Positions 1-7,656 of a DNA stretch of 33,800 bases are shown here, one piece after another. Position numbers and translations under genes: made by a program. The DNA lies in NCBI GenBank assembly GCA_002441465.1, contig DJWE01000039.1, positions 369-34,168 of the forward strand, given 5' to 3'. This DNA is from Propionibacteriaceae bacterium UBA6238. Lineage in GTDB: Bacteria; Actinomycetota; Actinomycetes; Propionibacteriales; Propionibacteriaceae. The first letter of the stretch is position 1. Every line of letters starts with the position of its first letter. The notes under the pieces are model-generated. The model did no database searches. It was not told the origin of the DNA and was given only the letters and a program-made list of their open reading frames with translations.

Positions 1-2
1 GC

Positions 3-512
3 GCGGTGATCGGGCACGAGATCGGCCACGGCTTCGACGACCAGGGCTCCACCTGCGACGGCGACGGCCGGCTGCGCGACTGGTGGACCCCCGCCGACCG
101 GGAGGCCTTCACCAACCGCACCAAGGCGTTGATCAGCCAATACTCGGCGCTCGCCCCGCGACAGCTACCTGACGTCCACGTCAACGGCGACCTCACCATC
201 GGCGAGAACATCGGCGACCTCGGCGGAGCGGCGATCGCCTACGAAGCCTGGCAACTCACCCTCGACGGCCCTGCCGAGCCGGTCGATGGCATCGCGGCCG
301 AGCAGAGGTTCTTCCTCTCCTGGGCGCGAGCCTGGCAGGCGAAGCTGCGGGACGAGGCGCTGCGCCAGCAGATCGCCACCGATCCGCATTCCCCTGCCGA
401 GTTCCGCTGCAACCAGGTGGTGCGCAACCTGCCGGCGTTCTACGCCGCGTTCGGCGTCACTGATTCCGACCAGGCCTGGCTCGCGCCGGGCGAGAGGGTG
501 AAGATCTGGTGA
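3..512 (+). CDS. M13 family zinc metallopeptidase, C-terminal part (cut by window edge)
   Basis: This is the C-terminal catalytic part of a neprilysin/PepO-type (M13) metalloendopeptidase; the start lies left of the window and about 169 residues are visible. The zinc site is at the very edge: HEIGH (HExxH, two His ligands and the catalytic Glu), followed about 60 residues later by GENIGDLGG, which carries the third ligand Glu and the conserved Asp of the family motif ExxxD. Near the end, FRCNQVVRNLPAFYAAFGV matches the conserved M13 C-terminal substrate-binding region, and the protein ends in Trp as many family members do. Members cleave small peptides; whether this one is cytoplasmic or exported cannot be judged without its N-terminus. 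The TGA stop overlaps the GTG start of nhaA by four bases (GTGA), so the two are probably co-translated. Family assignment is firm, substrate unknown. Confidence 0.93.
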   Translation, partial: AVIGHEIGHGFDDQGSTCDGDGRLRDWWTPADREAFTNRTKALISQYSALAPRQLPDVHVNGDLTIGENIGDLGGAAIAYEAWQLTLDGPAEPVDGIAAEQRFFLSWARAWQAKLRDEALRQQIATDPHSPAEFRCNQVVRNLPAFYAAFGVTDSDQAWLAPGERVKIW

Positions 513-1822
513 GTTCTCGTCCCGTCCCCGTCACGCTCGCGCGAGGCGCCTATCAGGAGTTCGTGCGCGTCCGAGGCATCCTGCGGCGAGAATCCGTGGG
601 TGGCATCCTGCTGCTGGTCGCGGCCACGGCAGCCATGCTCGCGGCCAACCTGGCTCCGGACTTCTACTTCGGCCTGCGCGACGCCCACCTGGGCACGACG
701 GTGTTCGGGATTGATCTGAACCTCTCTGTCGGGCATTGGGCTGCGGACGGGTTACTGGCGATCTTCTTCTTCCTGGTCGGGTTGGAGCTGAAACACGAGT
801 TCGTCGTGGGTGACCTGCGCGACATCCGGACGGCGCTGGTGCCCGTAGTGGCGGCGATCGGCGGCGTCGCCGTGCCCGCGACGATCTATATCGCCTTCAA
901 CGCCGCCAACCCCGACGCCCTCGAGGGCTGGGCGATTCCGGCCGCCACCGACATCGCCTTCGCCCTCGCCGTGCTCGCGGTGATCGGCTCGCACCTGCCT
1001 GCGGCACTGCGCACCTTCCTGCTCACCCTCGCGGTCGCCGACGACCTCATCGCGATCGCGATCATCGCGTTCTTCTACTCCAAGCATCTGGCCCCGTCCT
1101 TCCTCGCCGCGGAGCTCATTCCGGTAGCGCTGTTCGCGTTCATCGCCTACCGATTCCAGCCCTTCCTGCTTCGCCACTGGTGGGCGCCGTGGCTCACCCT
1201 GGTGCCGATCGCGGTCGTGGCCTGGGTGCTGTGCTACGCATCCGGCGTCCACGCCACCGTGGCCGGGGTGATGCTCGCGTTCGCCGTACCGGTGCGTCCG
1301 CCAGCGGGCAGCGACGACGAGCACGGGTTGGCTGGCGTGCTCGAGCACCGGATCCGTCCGTTCTCGGCCGGGGTCGCCGTCCCCGTGTTCGCGTTCTTCT
1401 CCGCCGGCGTGGCGATCGGCGGAATCCAGGGGTTCACCGACGCGGTGACCAGCACGATCGGGCTGGGGGTGATCCTCGGCCTCGTCGTCGGCAAGGCGAT
1501 CGGGATCACCGGCTCGACCTGGCTGGTCACCCGGCTGCGGCACGCGCAGCTGGATCCGGACCTGGCCTGGATCGATGTGTTCGGGCTGAGTGTGATCGGC
1601 GGCATCGGTTTCACGGTCTCGTTGCTGGTCAGCGAGCTGAGCTTCGGGCAGGGCTCGGAGTTCGACGACATCGGCAAGGTGGCGATCCTGTCCGCGTCCG
1701 TGTTGGCCGCGATCCTGGCCGCGATCGTGCTGGGCTCGCGCAACCGGCACTACCGCTCGGTGGAACTCGCAGAAGCCATCGATGAGGACCACGACGGCAC
1801 TCCAGACCGCTTCACTCACTGA
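509..1822 (+). CDS. nhaA: Na+/H+ antiporter NhaA
   Basis: This encodes an integral membrane sodium/proton antiporter of 437 residues that exports Na+ (or Li+) in exchange for H+ and supports pH and salt homeostasis. The NhaA signature is clear: LVGLELKHE around residues 89-97, the TD motif in ATDIAFALAVLAVIG (Asp148, equivalent to E. coli Asp133), the ion-binding pair VADDL (Asp178/Asp179, equivalent to Asp163/Asp164), and a Lys in GLVVGKAIGI (equivalent to Lys300). GIGFTVSLLVSEL is the conserved late helix. About 11-12 hydrophobic segments are visible. A polar tail of roughly 25 residues rich in Asp/Glu/His (VELAEAIDEDHDGTPDRFTH) follows the last helix. The GTG start overlaps the stop of the M13 peptidase gene by four bases, giving translational coupling. 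It is slightly longer than E. coli NhaA (388 residues), as is common in actinobacteria. Confidence 0.96.
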   Translation: MSSRPVPVTLARGAYQEFVRVRGILRRESVGGILLLVAATAAMLAANLAPDFYFGLRDAHLGTTVFGIDLNLSVGHWAADGLLAIFFFLVGLELKHEFVVGDLRDIRTALVPVVAAIGGVAVPATIYIAFNAANPDALEGWAIPAATDIAFALAVLAVIGSHLPAALRTFLLTLAVADDLIAIAIIAFFYSKHLAPSFLAAELIPVALFAFIAYRFQPFLLRHWWAPWLTLVPIAVVAWVLCYASGVHATVAGVMLAFAVPVRPPAGSDDEHGLAGVLEHRIRPFSAGVAVPVFAFFSAGVAIGGIQGFTDAVTSTIGLGVILGLVVGKAIGITGSTWLVTRLRHAQLDPDLAWIDVFGLSVIGGIGFTVSLLVSELSFGQGSEFDDIGKVAILSASVLAAILAAIVLGSRNRHYRSVELAEAIDEDHDGTPDRFTH

Positions 1823-1833
1823 GCGATAGGCCA

Positions 1834-1858
1834 GGGGGCGGCCCCCCGGGCCCGGGCG
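1834..1858 (+). terminator. possible GC hairpin after nhaA
   Basis: GGGGG at 1834-1838 can pair with CCCCC at 1842-1846 across a three-base loop, and a second self-complementary run (GGGCCCGGG) follows at once. It lies 12 bases after the nhaA stop. There is no T-run, so this is only a weak candidate for an actinobacterial-type terminator. The rest of the 130-base gap up to 1952 shows no recognisable promoter. Confidence 0.25.
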
Positions 1859-1952
1859 TGCCCACTCACGCGTCACAATTCGGTCCCCGTCCACGTCTCC
1901 CACCACAAGTGCACGCGAAAAGCGGAGCTGGTGCCAACCAGAAGGAGACACG

Positions 1953-3653
1953 ATGAACATTGGCGTGAGTAGATCGGTTCGGTTCGGCCTCGGGGTCGGG
2001 ATTCCAATATTGATGGTGGCCGGGGGCGTCCCCGCGGCCGTAGCCTCGCCGCAGCCGAGTACGGCGCCGTCGGCACAGGTCACCTCGGCACGAACCTCCG
2101 CCGCTGAGCGACGCCTGGTCGACCGGGTCAAGACCCCGAAGGTCTCCTGGCACCGAATCACCGGGAAGAGGGCCTACCTCGGCACCGCATCGGTGCCGCT
2201 CGACTACAACCACCCCAACGGACGTCAGGTCACGCTCGCGCTCGCGAAAGTGCCGGCCACGGCGCCCTCGAAGAAGATCGGCACGTTGTTCCTGAATCCT
2301 GGCGGTCCAGGCGGTTCCGGCGTGGACTTGGCGCTCAATGCCAATCGCCTGTTGTCCAGGGAGGTGCTCTCCCGTTTCGACATCGTCGGTTTCGATCCGC
2401 GCGGCACGAACGGCTCAGATCCGGTGCGGTGCTTCGCCACCGACCGATCAGCGGCGCCAGTTCTGGAAGCTCTCAGGGGCTTCCCCGTCGGCAAGTCCGA
2501 ACGCAAGCGCTTCCTGGCCGCGGCCAGGAAGCTCGCCGACGGTTGCAGCCACTACGGACGCCGGCTGGCCTCGGCGATGTCGACCACCGAGGTCGCCCGT
2601 GACATGGAGCTGCTGCGCCGATCCGTCGGCGACGCGAAGCTCAGCTACCTCGGGTTCTCCTACGGCAGCTACCTCGGCGAGATGTACGCCAACCTGTACC
2701 CGGATCGGTTCCGAGCCATCGCGATCGACGGGGTCGTGGATCCGGCTGCCTGGCGTGGCTCCCGCGCCAAGGCCGCAGTGCCGACCTCGCTTCGGCTGAA
2801 GTCCGCGGAGGGCTCCTGGAAGGCGTTGTCGAAGGCGCTGGAACTGTGCCGCGCGGCCGGCCCCGAGCATTGTCCGCTGGCTGACCCGACGTCCACGCTC
2901 AGGTCCGTGATGGCATCGCTGCGCAAGGCTCCGCTTCAGACGCCCACGGGAACCGTCTCCTACGCCGATCTGGTCAACGCGCTCCTGGGCACCCTGTACT
3001 TCCAGACCGGTGGCCCTGAGCAGGCAGTCGCGCTGCTCGGGTCCGTGCAGGACGCGCTCAAGGGCGACGCGGTCGCGGCAACCGCCTCGTCGCACCTGCT
3101 GAAGAAGTTGGAACACCGGCGAGCGAGCTTGGCCGCACGCTACGACAATGCGGTCGACGCGAGCTCGGCGGTGCTCTGCTCGGACACCGCGGAGCCGCGT
3201 CTCCCCTCGGTCTGGCAGCCGCAGATCACCCAGCGGGCCAAGACGGCCCCCTACTTCGCAGAGGGTTGGGGCTGGATCGACGTCCAATGCGCCCGCAAGT
3301 ACTGGACGGCAGCCGACGAAGACCGTTATCGCGGGTCGTTCTCCCGGCACACCGCGCCGGTTCTGATCGTCGGCAACTACCAGGATCCGGCGACCGCCTA
3401 CACCGCTGCGGTCTCAACTCACCGGCGGATGCCGAACAGCTGGCTGCTCAGCTCCGACTCGTGGGGCCACACCGCCTACCGCACGTCCCAGTGTGTCACC
3501 GGCCAGGTGGACGCCTATCTGCTGGACGGGACCAAGCCCGCCGAGGCCGTGTGTCAGGGCGACTACGTCCCGTTCTCCACGCCGTTGAGCGCAGAAGCCC
3601 CGCGGACCTCGATGTCGGTGGCTGCAGCCTCGGCGATGGGCCCGAGACGGTGA
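1953..3653 (+). CDS. secreted alpha/beta-hydrolase, tripeptidyl aminopeptidase (Tap/SlpD-E) family
   Basis: This is an exported serine peptidase of the S33-like Tap family, 566 residues, expected to remove short peptides from the N-terminus of extracellular proteins. The first ~32 residues form a signal peptide (Arg at positions 7 and 10, hydrophobic core around 12-30, AVAS at the probable cleavage site). There is no Cys directly after it, so a lipoprotein is unlikely. Domain order: LNPGGPGGSG (residues 114-123, oxyanion region), FDPRG (148-151), nucleophile elbow GFSYGSYLG with Ser236, then a C-terminal TAP-like domain with Asp478 in GNYQDPATAY and His506 in SWGHTAY completing the triad. ATG 1953 is preceded by AAGGAG six bases upstream, a strong ribosome site. 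The gene stands alone, convergent with the amidase gene, only 22 bases away. Family assignment is firm; the exact substrate is inferred. Confidence 0.92.
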   Translation: MNIGVSRSVRFGLGVGIPILMVAGGVPAAVASPQPSTAPSAQVTSARTSAAERRLVDRVKTPKVSWHRITGKRAYLGTASVPLDYNHPNGRQVTLALAKVPATAPSKKIGTLFLNPGGPGGSGVDLALNANRLLSREVLSRFDIVGFDPRGTNGSDPVRCFATDRSAAPVLEALRGFPVGKSERKRFLAAARKLADGCSHYGRRLASAMSTTEVARDMELLRRSVGDAKLSYLGFSYGSYLGEMYANLYPDRFRAIAIDGVVDPAAWRGSRAKAAVPTSLRLKSAEGSWKALSKALELCRAAGPEHCPLADPTSTLRSVMASLRKAPLQTPTGTVSYADLVNALLGTLYFQTGGPEQAVALLGSVQDALKGDAVAATASSHLLKKLEHRRASLAARYDNAVDASSAVLCSDTAEPRLPSVWQPQITQRAKTAPYFAEGWGWIDVQCARKYWTAADEDRYRGSFSRHTAPVLIVGNYQDPATAYTAAVSTHRRMPNSWLLSSDSWGHTAYRTSQCVTGQVDAYLLDGTKPAEAVCQGDYVPFSTPLSAEAPRTSMSVAAASAMGPRR

Positions 3654-3660
3654 GGTCACC
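3649..3660. repeat. palindrome at the convergent gene ends
   Basis: GGTGAGGTCACC is a 5+5 inverted repeat with a two-base centre that spans the stop codon of the Tap-like gene. It sits in the 22-base gap between two convergent genes. The loop is too short for a normal terminator hairpin, and no longer stem with a T-run was found in this gap. Confidence 0.25.
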
Positions 3661-3675
3661 CAACCCGCGCCGGCT

Positions 3676-5100
3676 CTAGCCAGGCTCGGCCGTCACGAAC
3701 GGATGCCGCCAGCCGCTGGCCGCCTCGAGCTGGGCGGCCAGCGAGAGCAGCGTCTCTTCGGCACCGAACCGTCCGCCGAGCATCACCCCGATCGGCAGTT
3801 CGCGACCGTCCACGACCGCGGTGTGCAGGGGCAGCGAGATCGCCGGTCGGCCGGACAGGTTGTACACGCTGGTCCAGGGCGTGAACCGGGTCTGGGCGGC
3901 GAAGTCGGCGGCCGGGTCGTCGTCGTCACGCAACTCACCGACCAGGGCCGGCGGCTGGGCCAGGGTCGGGGTGAGCACGACGTCGAACTCGTCCCACGCC
4001 TGGGCGACCTCGACAGTGAGCCGTTGCACCGCGCCTGCGGCCTCGGCGTACGCCACGCCCGAGGTGGACCGGCCACGCTCACGCAGCCACCGGGTGAGCG
4101 GACGCAGTAGCGGTTCGGCGGCCTCGGGCAGCGGGATGGACGCGGCTCCCACCGCCCACAGCGCGCCGAAGGCGTCCCAGCGCGCCACAGGGAAGGGCAC
4201 TGGCGCCGGAGTGACCTCGTGCCCGAGGCCGGCCAGGCTTTCGGCGACCGAGAGCGCCGCGTCCAGGCAGGCAGGATGCACGTCGGCCTCGGCGATCACC
4301 GGCGTGGTGAGCAGGCCGATCCTCAGGCGTCCCGGTTCGCGTGCGGCCGCGTCGGCGAAGGTCGTCGCGGGTCCGGGGGCGTGGTAGGTCTCCCCCAGCC
4401 CGTGCCCGGAGAGCACGTCGAGCGCCGCCGCAGTGTCGGCGACCGTGCGGCTGAGCACCCCATCGGTGCCCAGTCCCGGACCCGGCACTCGCAATCGCCC
4501 TGCACTGACCCGGCCGCGACTCGCCTTGAGCCCGACCAGTCCGCAGACCGATGCCGGGATCCGGATCGAGCCACCGGCGTCCGACGCGTGTGCGATCGGC
4601 GCCAGGCCGGTGGCCACCGCTGCGGCTGCGCCGCCACTGGAACCGCCCGCGGAACGACGCAGGTCCCACGGGGTCCGCGCGGGAGGAGCGCCCTCAGGCT
4701 CGGTGTAACAGGGCAGGCCGAACTCGGGCGTGGCCGTCTTGCCCGGCATCACGGTGCCGGCCGCACGGAACCAGCCGACCACGTCGTCGTCGAGATCGGC
4801 AAGGGTTCCCCGCATCGCGGCCGAGCCGGCCTCCCAACCGATGCCGGCGACCGGGTTCAGGTCCTTGATCGGGCACGGCACGCCGAGCAGGGGCGCGGCC
4901 GTGTCGCCGCGGGCGACCGCTGCGTCCACCTCCGCTGCCTGGGCCAGCGCCAGCTCGGGCGTGCGCCGCGCGTACGCGCCGACCACGTCCGCCAGGCGCT
5001 CGGCACGGTCCAGGTGTGCGCGCGCCACCTGTGTGGCGCTGATCGTCTGTTCCCGGACGGCCCTGGCGATGCTCAGGGCGTCCCACTCGGTCAGTTCCAT
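3676..5100 (-). CDS. amidase signature family protein
   Basis: This encodes a cytoplasmic amidase-signature (AS) hydrolase of 474 residues, which cleaves a C-N amide bond with a Ser-cisSer-Lys triad. All three residues are visible: Lys79 in CPIKDLNP, cis-Ser154 in AGGSSGG and the nucleophile Ser178 in SDAGGSIRIPAS. The spacing equals that of GatA, but no gatB or gatC lies nearby and the C-terminal half is not GatA-like, so a stand-alone amidase (6-aminohexanoate-cyclic-dimer hydrolase/aryl-acylamidase type) is more likely. The start is fixed by the overlap with ndh: the ndh stop TGA and this ATG share one base (TGATG, 5102-5098), implying translational re-initiation. An open frame continues upstream to 5673, but this lies antisense-free inside ndh and lacks AS homology, so it is treated as a shadow. 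Substrate unknown. Confidence 0.93.
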   Translation of the reverse strand: MELTEWDALSIARAVREQTISATQVARAHLDRAERLADVVGAYARRTPELALAQAAEVDAAVARGDTAAPLLGVPCPIKDLNPVAGIGWEAGSAAMRGTLADLDDDVVGWFRAAGTVMPGKTATPEFGLPCYTEPEGAPPARTPWDLRRSAGGSSGGAAAAVATGLAPIAHASDAGGSIRIPASVCGLVGLKASRGRVSAGRLRVPGPGLGTDGVLSRTVADTAAALDVLSGHGLGETYHAPGPATTFADAAAREPGRLRIGLLTTPVIAEADVHPACLDAALSVAESLAGLGHEVTPAPVPFPVARWDAFGALWAVGAASIPLPEAAEPLLRPLTRWLRERGRSTSGVAYAEAAGAVQRLTVEVAQAWDEFDVVLTPTLAQPPALVGELRDDDDPAADFAAQTRFTPWTSVYNLSGRPAISLPLHTAVVDGRELPIGVMLGGRFGAEETLLSLAAQLEAASGWRHPFVTAEPG

Positions 5101-6455
5101 CAGTGCTTGATCTTTCCGGGGTCGAGAGTACCGGCGATGGTGGGCTGAAACTCCTCGCCCAACTGCTTGACCGCCAGCCGACCGACCAGTTGTTGGTCGG
5201 TCGTGACCCGCTCCGAGCGGGCGCGGCCGACGAAGGTGATCACCCAGTGCAGCAGGGTCGTCAACCGGTTCTTGAAGCCGACCACGTAGATCAGGTGCAC
5301 GAACAGCCATGCGAACCACGCCGGGAAGCCCGTCAGCCGCAGCTTGCCGACCTTGGCGACCGCCCCGAACCGGCTGATCACCGCCATCGAACCCTTGTCG
5401 TGGTACCTGAACTCCGCAGTAACCGGATGACCCGTCACCTCGCCACGAATCTTCGCCGCCGCGTAGCGTCCGCCCTGAATCGCGACCTGGGCGACGCCCG
5501 GCAGGCCATCGAGGCTGATCATGTCCCCGACCACGAACACTTCCGGATGTCCGGGGACGGTGAGGTCCCGGTTCACCTGGACGCGCCCCGCCCGGTCGAG
5601 GGTGGCGCCGGACTGATCGGCCAGCGACTTGCCCAACGGGCTCGCCTGGACGCCGGCTGCCCACACCTTGCACGAGGAGACGATCCGCTCGGTCGAGCCG
5701 TCGGCATACCTCACGTCCAGCCCGGTGGCGTCCAGGCTGGTGACCAGGGCGCCCAGGCGCACCTCCACGCCGTTGCGTTCGAGCTCCGCCTTCGCTGCCG
5801 CGGACAGCTTCGGCCCGAACGGCGCCAGCACCACGTCCGCACCGTCCAGCAGGAGCACGGTCGCCTCGGCGGTGTCGATTCTCCGGAAGCTCTTGCGCAG
5901 CGTGTGACGGGTGAGCTCGGCGATCTGGCCGGCCATCTCGACCCCGGTCGGACCTGCCCCGACCACCACGAAGGTGAGGAGGCGACGCCGCTCGGCGGCG
6001 TCCTCGCTGAGCTCGGCCATCTCCAGCGAGCCGAAGATCCGCGCCCGAAGCTCGAGCGCGTCGTCGATGGACTTCATGCCGGGAGCGAAGGTGGCGAAAT
6101 GGTCGTTGCCGAAGTAGGACTGGCCCGCTCCGGCCGCGACGATCAGATAGTCGTAGGAGAGCACGACGGTCTTGGCGAGCTTCTCCGCCACCACCACCCG
6201 GCTGGCCAGGTTGATCCGGGTCACCTCGGCGAGCAGGACGGTGGCGTTGGCCTGGTTGCGCAGGATGTCTCGGGTGGCCGGGGCGATCTCGCCGGTGGAC
6301 AAGATGCCGGTGGCGACCTGGTAGAGCAGTGGCTGGAAGAGGTGGGCGACGGTGTTGGCGACCACCGTCACGTCCACGTCGGCCTTGGCGAGCGCCTGGG
6401 CCGCGAACAACCCGCCGAATCCGGACCCGATGATCACCACCTGAGGACGGGGCAT
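5100..6455 (-). CDS. ndh: type II NADH dehydrogenase (NDH-2), menaquinone-reducing
   Basis: This is a single-subunit, FAD-containing NADH:menaquinone oxidoreductase of 451 residues that does not pump protons. Two Rossmann motifs are present: GSGFGG (residues 10-15, FAD) and GAGPTG (168-171 region, within FVVVGAGPTGVEMAG, NADH). The second FAD motif FVVGDM (307-312) is followed by the quinone-site motif AQVAIQ (322-327). Near the C-terminus, WFAWLFVHLIYVVGF and LLHWVITFV look like the amphipathic, membrane-anchoring segments of NDH-2. No Fe-S cysteine motif is present. ATG 6455 is chosen because GGAGG sits five bases upstream and the Rossmann fold begins five residues later; a longer frame from 6527 would run through the promoter. 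The gene is coupled to the downstream amidase gene. A promoter with an iron-box-like operator lies just upstream. Confidence 0.94.
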   Translation of the reverse strand: MPRPQVVIIGSGFGGLFAAQALAKADVDVTVVANTVAHLFQPLLYQVATGILSTGEIAPATRDILRNQANATVLLAEVTRINLASRVVVAEKLAKTVVLSYDYLIVAAGAGQSYFGNDHFATFAPGMKSIDDALELRARIFGSLEMAELSEDAAERRRLLTFVVVGAGPTGVEMAGQIAELTRHTLRKSFRRIDTAEATVLLLDGADVVLAPFGPKLSAAAKAELERNGVEVRLGALVTSLDATGLDVRYADGSTERIVSSCKVWAAGVQASPLGKSLADQSGATLDRAGRVQVNRDLTVPGHPEVFVVGDMISLDGLPGVAQVAIQGGRYAAAKIRGEVTGHPVTAEFRYHDKGSMAVISRFGAVAKVGKLRLTGFPAWFAWLFVHLIYVVGFKNRLTTLLHWVITFVGRARSERVTTDQQLVGRLAVKQLGEEFQPTIAGTLDPGKIKH

Positions 6456-6488
6456 GTCGACCTCCGTTCCCAGGACGCTCCGCGCAAC

Positions 6489-6507
6489 TAAGGTAACCCT
6501 AACTCGA
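6489..6507 (-). promoter_or_regulatory. DtxR/IdeR-type iron box candidate over the ndh promoter
   Basis: On the + strand the 19 bases TAAGGTAACCCTAACTCGA match the known iron-box consensus TWAGGTWAGSCTWACCTWA at 15 of 19 positions, including 14 of the first 15. The site lies 34-52 bases upstream of the ndh ATG and covers the -10 box, where an Fe(II)-bound DtxR/IdeR repressor would block RNA polymerase. Match count and position are seen directly; binding and iron response are inferred. Confidence 0.6.
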
Positions 6508-6524
6508 CCTGGCCTCGACGTCAT
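6496..6524 (-). promoter_or_regulatory. ndh promoter (-35 ATGACG, 17 bp, -10 TAGGGT)
   Basis: Read on the - strand, ATGACG (6524-6519) and TAGGGT (6501-6496) are separated by exactly 17 bases, close to the TTGACA/TANNNT pattern of the housekeeping sigma factor. The expected transcript start is near 6489, giving a leader of about 34 bases that holds the GGAGG ribosome site of ndh. Confidence 0.5.
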
Positions 6525-6576
6525 CACGGTGCCTCGATCCGAGCAGCTCGAGGCCCGACGGAACGCCGGCTGAACG

Positions 6577-6618
6577 GAAAAGTACCTGTCCCCTTTCTGT
6601 TCACGACCGGTTGGGGAC
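6577..6618 (-). terminator. possible terminator of the nuo/polyprenyl synthase operon
   Basis: On the - strand GTCCCC (6618-6613) can pair with GGGGAC (6593-6588) across a 19-base loop, and a TTTT run follows at 6581-6578. It begins 24 bases after the stop of the polyprenyl synthase gene and lies before the ndh promoter. The stem is short and the loop long, so the call is tentative. Confidence 0.35.
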
Positions 6619-6641
6619 GCCGGCCCGCATCCAGGGTGGAG

Positions 6642-7652
6642 CTAGTTCGACCGCGAGATCACGCCGTCGCACAGCGCGGCAAGGGCGTCCTTGGCCGGCC
6701 CGTCGGGCAGCGGCGCGAGGTGGGCCCGGGCGACCTCCGCACGCCGCCGGATCTCCGCTCTCGCCTCCGTCATCGCCGAGTGTGCACGCATCAAGTCCAG
6801 CGCCTCGGCCAGTTCACCGTCGTCGCTGAGATCGGAGTCGAGCAGAGCCAGCAGCCGCGCATCGGCAGGATCGACGCTGCGCCGGGCGAGCAGCGTCGGC
6901 AGCGTGAGCACGCCGGCCCGCAGATCGGTGCCTGGGGTCTTGCCGGAGGAGTCGCTGGCGATGTCGATGAGATCGTCGCTGAGCTGGAACACCACGCCGA
7001 TCTCCTCGCCGTAGGCGGCCAGCGCGGCCAGTTCCGCCTCGCCCACGCCGGCCACCATGCCCCCGAACAGCGCGGACGCCGCGATCAGGGAGCCGGTCTT
7101 GTCGGCGAGAACCTTCAGGTAGTGATCCAGCTGGTCGACACCGTCCGACGGCCCGCGGGTCTCGGCGATCTGGCCCTGGACGAGGCGGGCGAAGGTCTCC
7201 GCCTGCAGCTTCACATAGTCGGTGCCCAGTCCGGCCACGATGGAGGACGCCCGGGAGAACAAGAAGTCGCCGACCAGGATCGCGACGGTGTTGTCCCAGC
7301 GCAGGTTCGCGCTCTCGACACCGCGGCGCAATTCCGCCTCGTCCATCACGTCGTCGTGGTAGAGGCTGGCCACGTGGGTGAGTTCCATGACCAAAGCGGC
7401 CTGGACCACGGCGTCCTCGTCGAGGCGATCGGTGAGCAGCGCGGCGAGCACCACCAACAACGGACGGAACCGCTTGCCGCCGGCCCTGATCGTGTGCTGG
7501 GCCGCTTCGGTCACGAAGTCCGTCTCGGCCTTCGCTGCGTCCCCCAACTGCTCTTCAACCCGCTCGAGCAGCCCGTTCACGCGTTCGGTGAACTCCCCAG
7601 GCAGTTCACCGACGAGATCAGCTGGCTGGGTCGCGGGCACGCCGGACAGCAT
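6642..7652 (-). CDS. long-chain polyprenyl diphosphate synthase (menaquinone side chain)
   Basis: This is a trans-prenyl transferase of 336 residues that condenses isopentenyl diphosphate onto an allylic primer to build the isoprenoid tail of menaquinone. Seen: GGKRFRP (58-64), the first Asp-rich motif DDVMD (100-104), the KTGSL region (185-189), the second Asp-rich motif DDLID (226-230) and KTPGTDLR (238-245). The residue five positions before the first motif is Ala95; a small residue there is known to permit long products (C35-C50), so heptaprenyl to nonaprenyl diphosphate is expected. ATG 7652 lies just four bases after the nuoN stop with a weak GAGG before it, so the gene is the last member of the nuo transcript. 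An in-frame extension upstream would overlap nuoN in another frame and is not used. Exact chain length cannot be read from sequence. Confidence 0.92.
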   Translation of the reverse strand: MLSGVPATQPADLVGELPGEFTERVNGLLERVEEQLGDAAKAETDFVTEAAQHTIRAGGKRFRPLLVVLAALLTDRLDEDAVVQAALVMELTHVASLYHDDVMDEAELRRGVESANLRWDNTVAILVGDFLFSRASSIVAGLGTDYVKLQAETFARLVQGQIAETRGPSDGVDQLDHYLKVLADKTGSLIAASALFGGMVAGVGEAELAALAAYGEEIGVVFQLSDDLIDIASDSSGKTPGTDLRAGVLTLPTLLARRSVDPADARLLALLDSDLSDDGELAEALDLMRAHSAMTEARAEIRRRAEVARAHLAPLPDGPAKDALAALCDGVISRSN

Positions 7653-7656
7653 AGCC

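Noticed and set aside
752..2161. Long open frames antisense to nhaA, ndh, nuo genes and others
   Set aside because: They show Arg/Gly/His/Gln-rich, low-complexity translations typical of shadow frames in GC-rich DNA and cover clearly recognised genes on the other strand.
3676..5100. Amidase as GatA of the tRNA-dependent amidotransferase
   Set aside because: The catalytic triad spacing is the same, but gatB and gatC are not nearby and the C-terminal half does not look like GatA.
5101..5673. In-frame upstream extension of the amidase (to 665 residues)
   Set aside because: It runs inside ndh in another frame, has no amidase-family sequence, and the TGATG overlap with a Met start at 5100 explains the gene better.
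6456..6527. Longer ndh start at 6527
   Set aside because: It would put the promoter and iron box inside the coding region and adds residues before the Rossmann fold with no ribosome site, whereas ATG 6455 has GGAGG.
6598..6606. Rex-like half site TGTTCACGA upstream of ndh
   Set aside because: The second half of the dyad is absent and it lies about 140 bases from the ndh start, inside a probable terminator loop.
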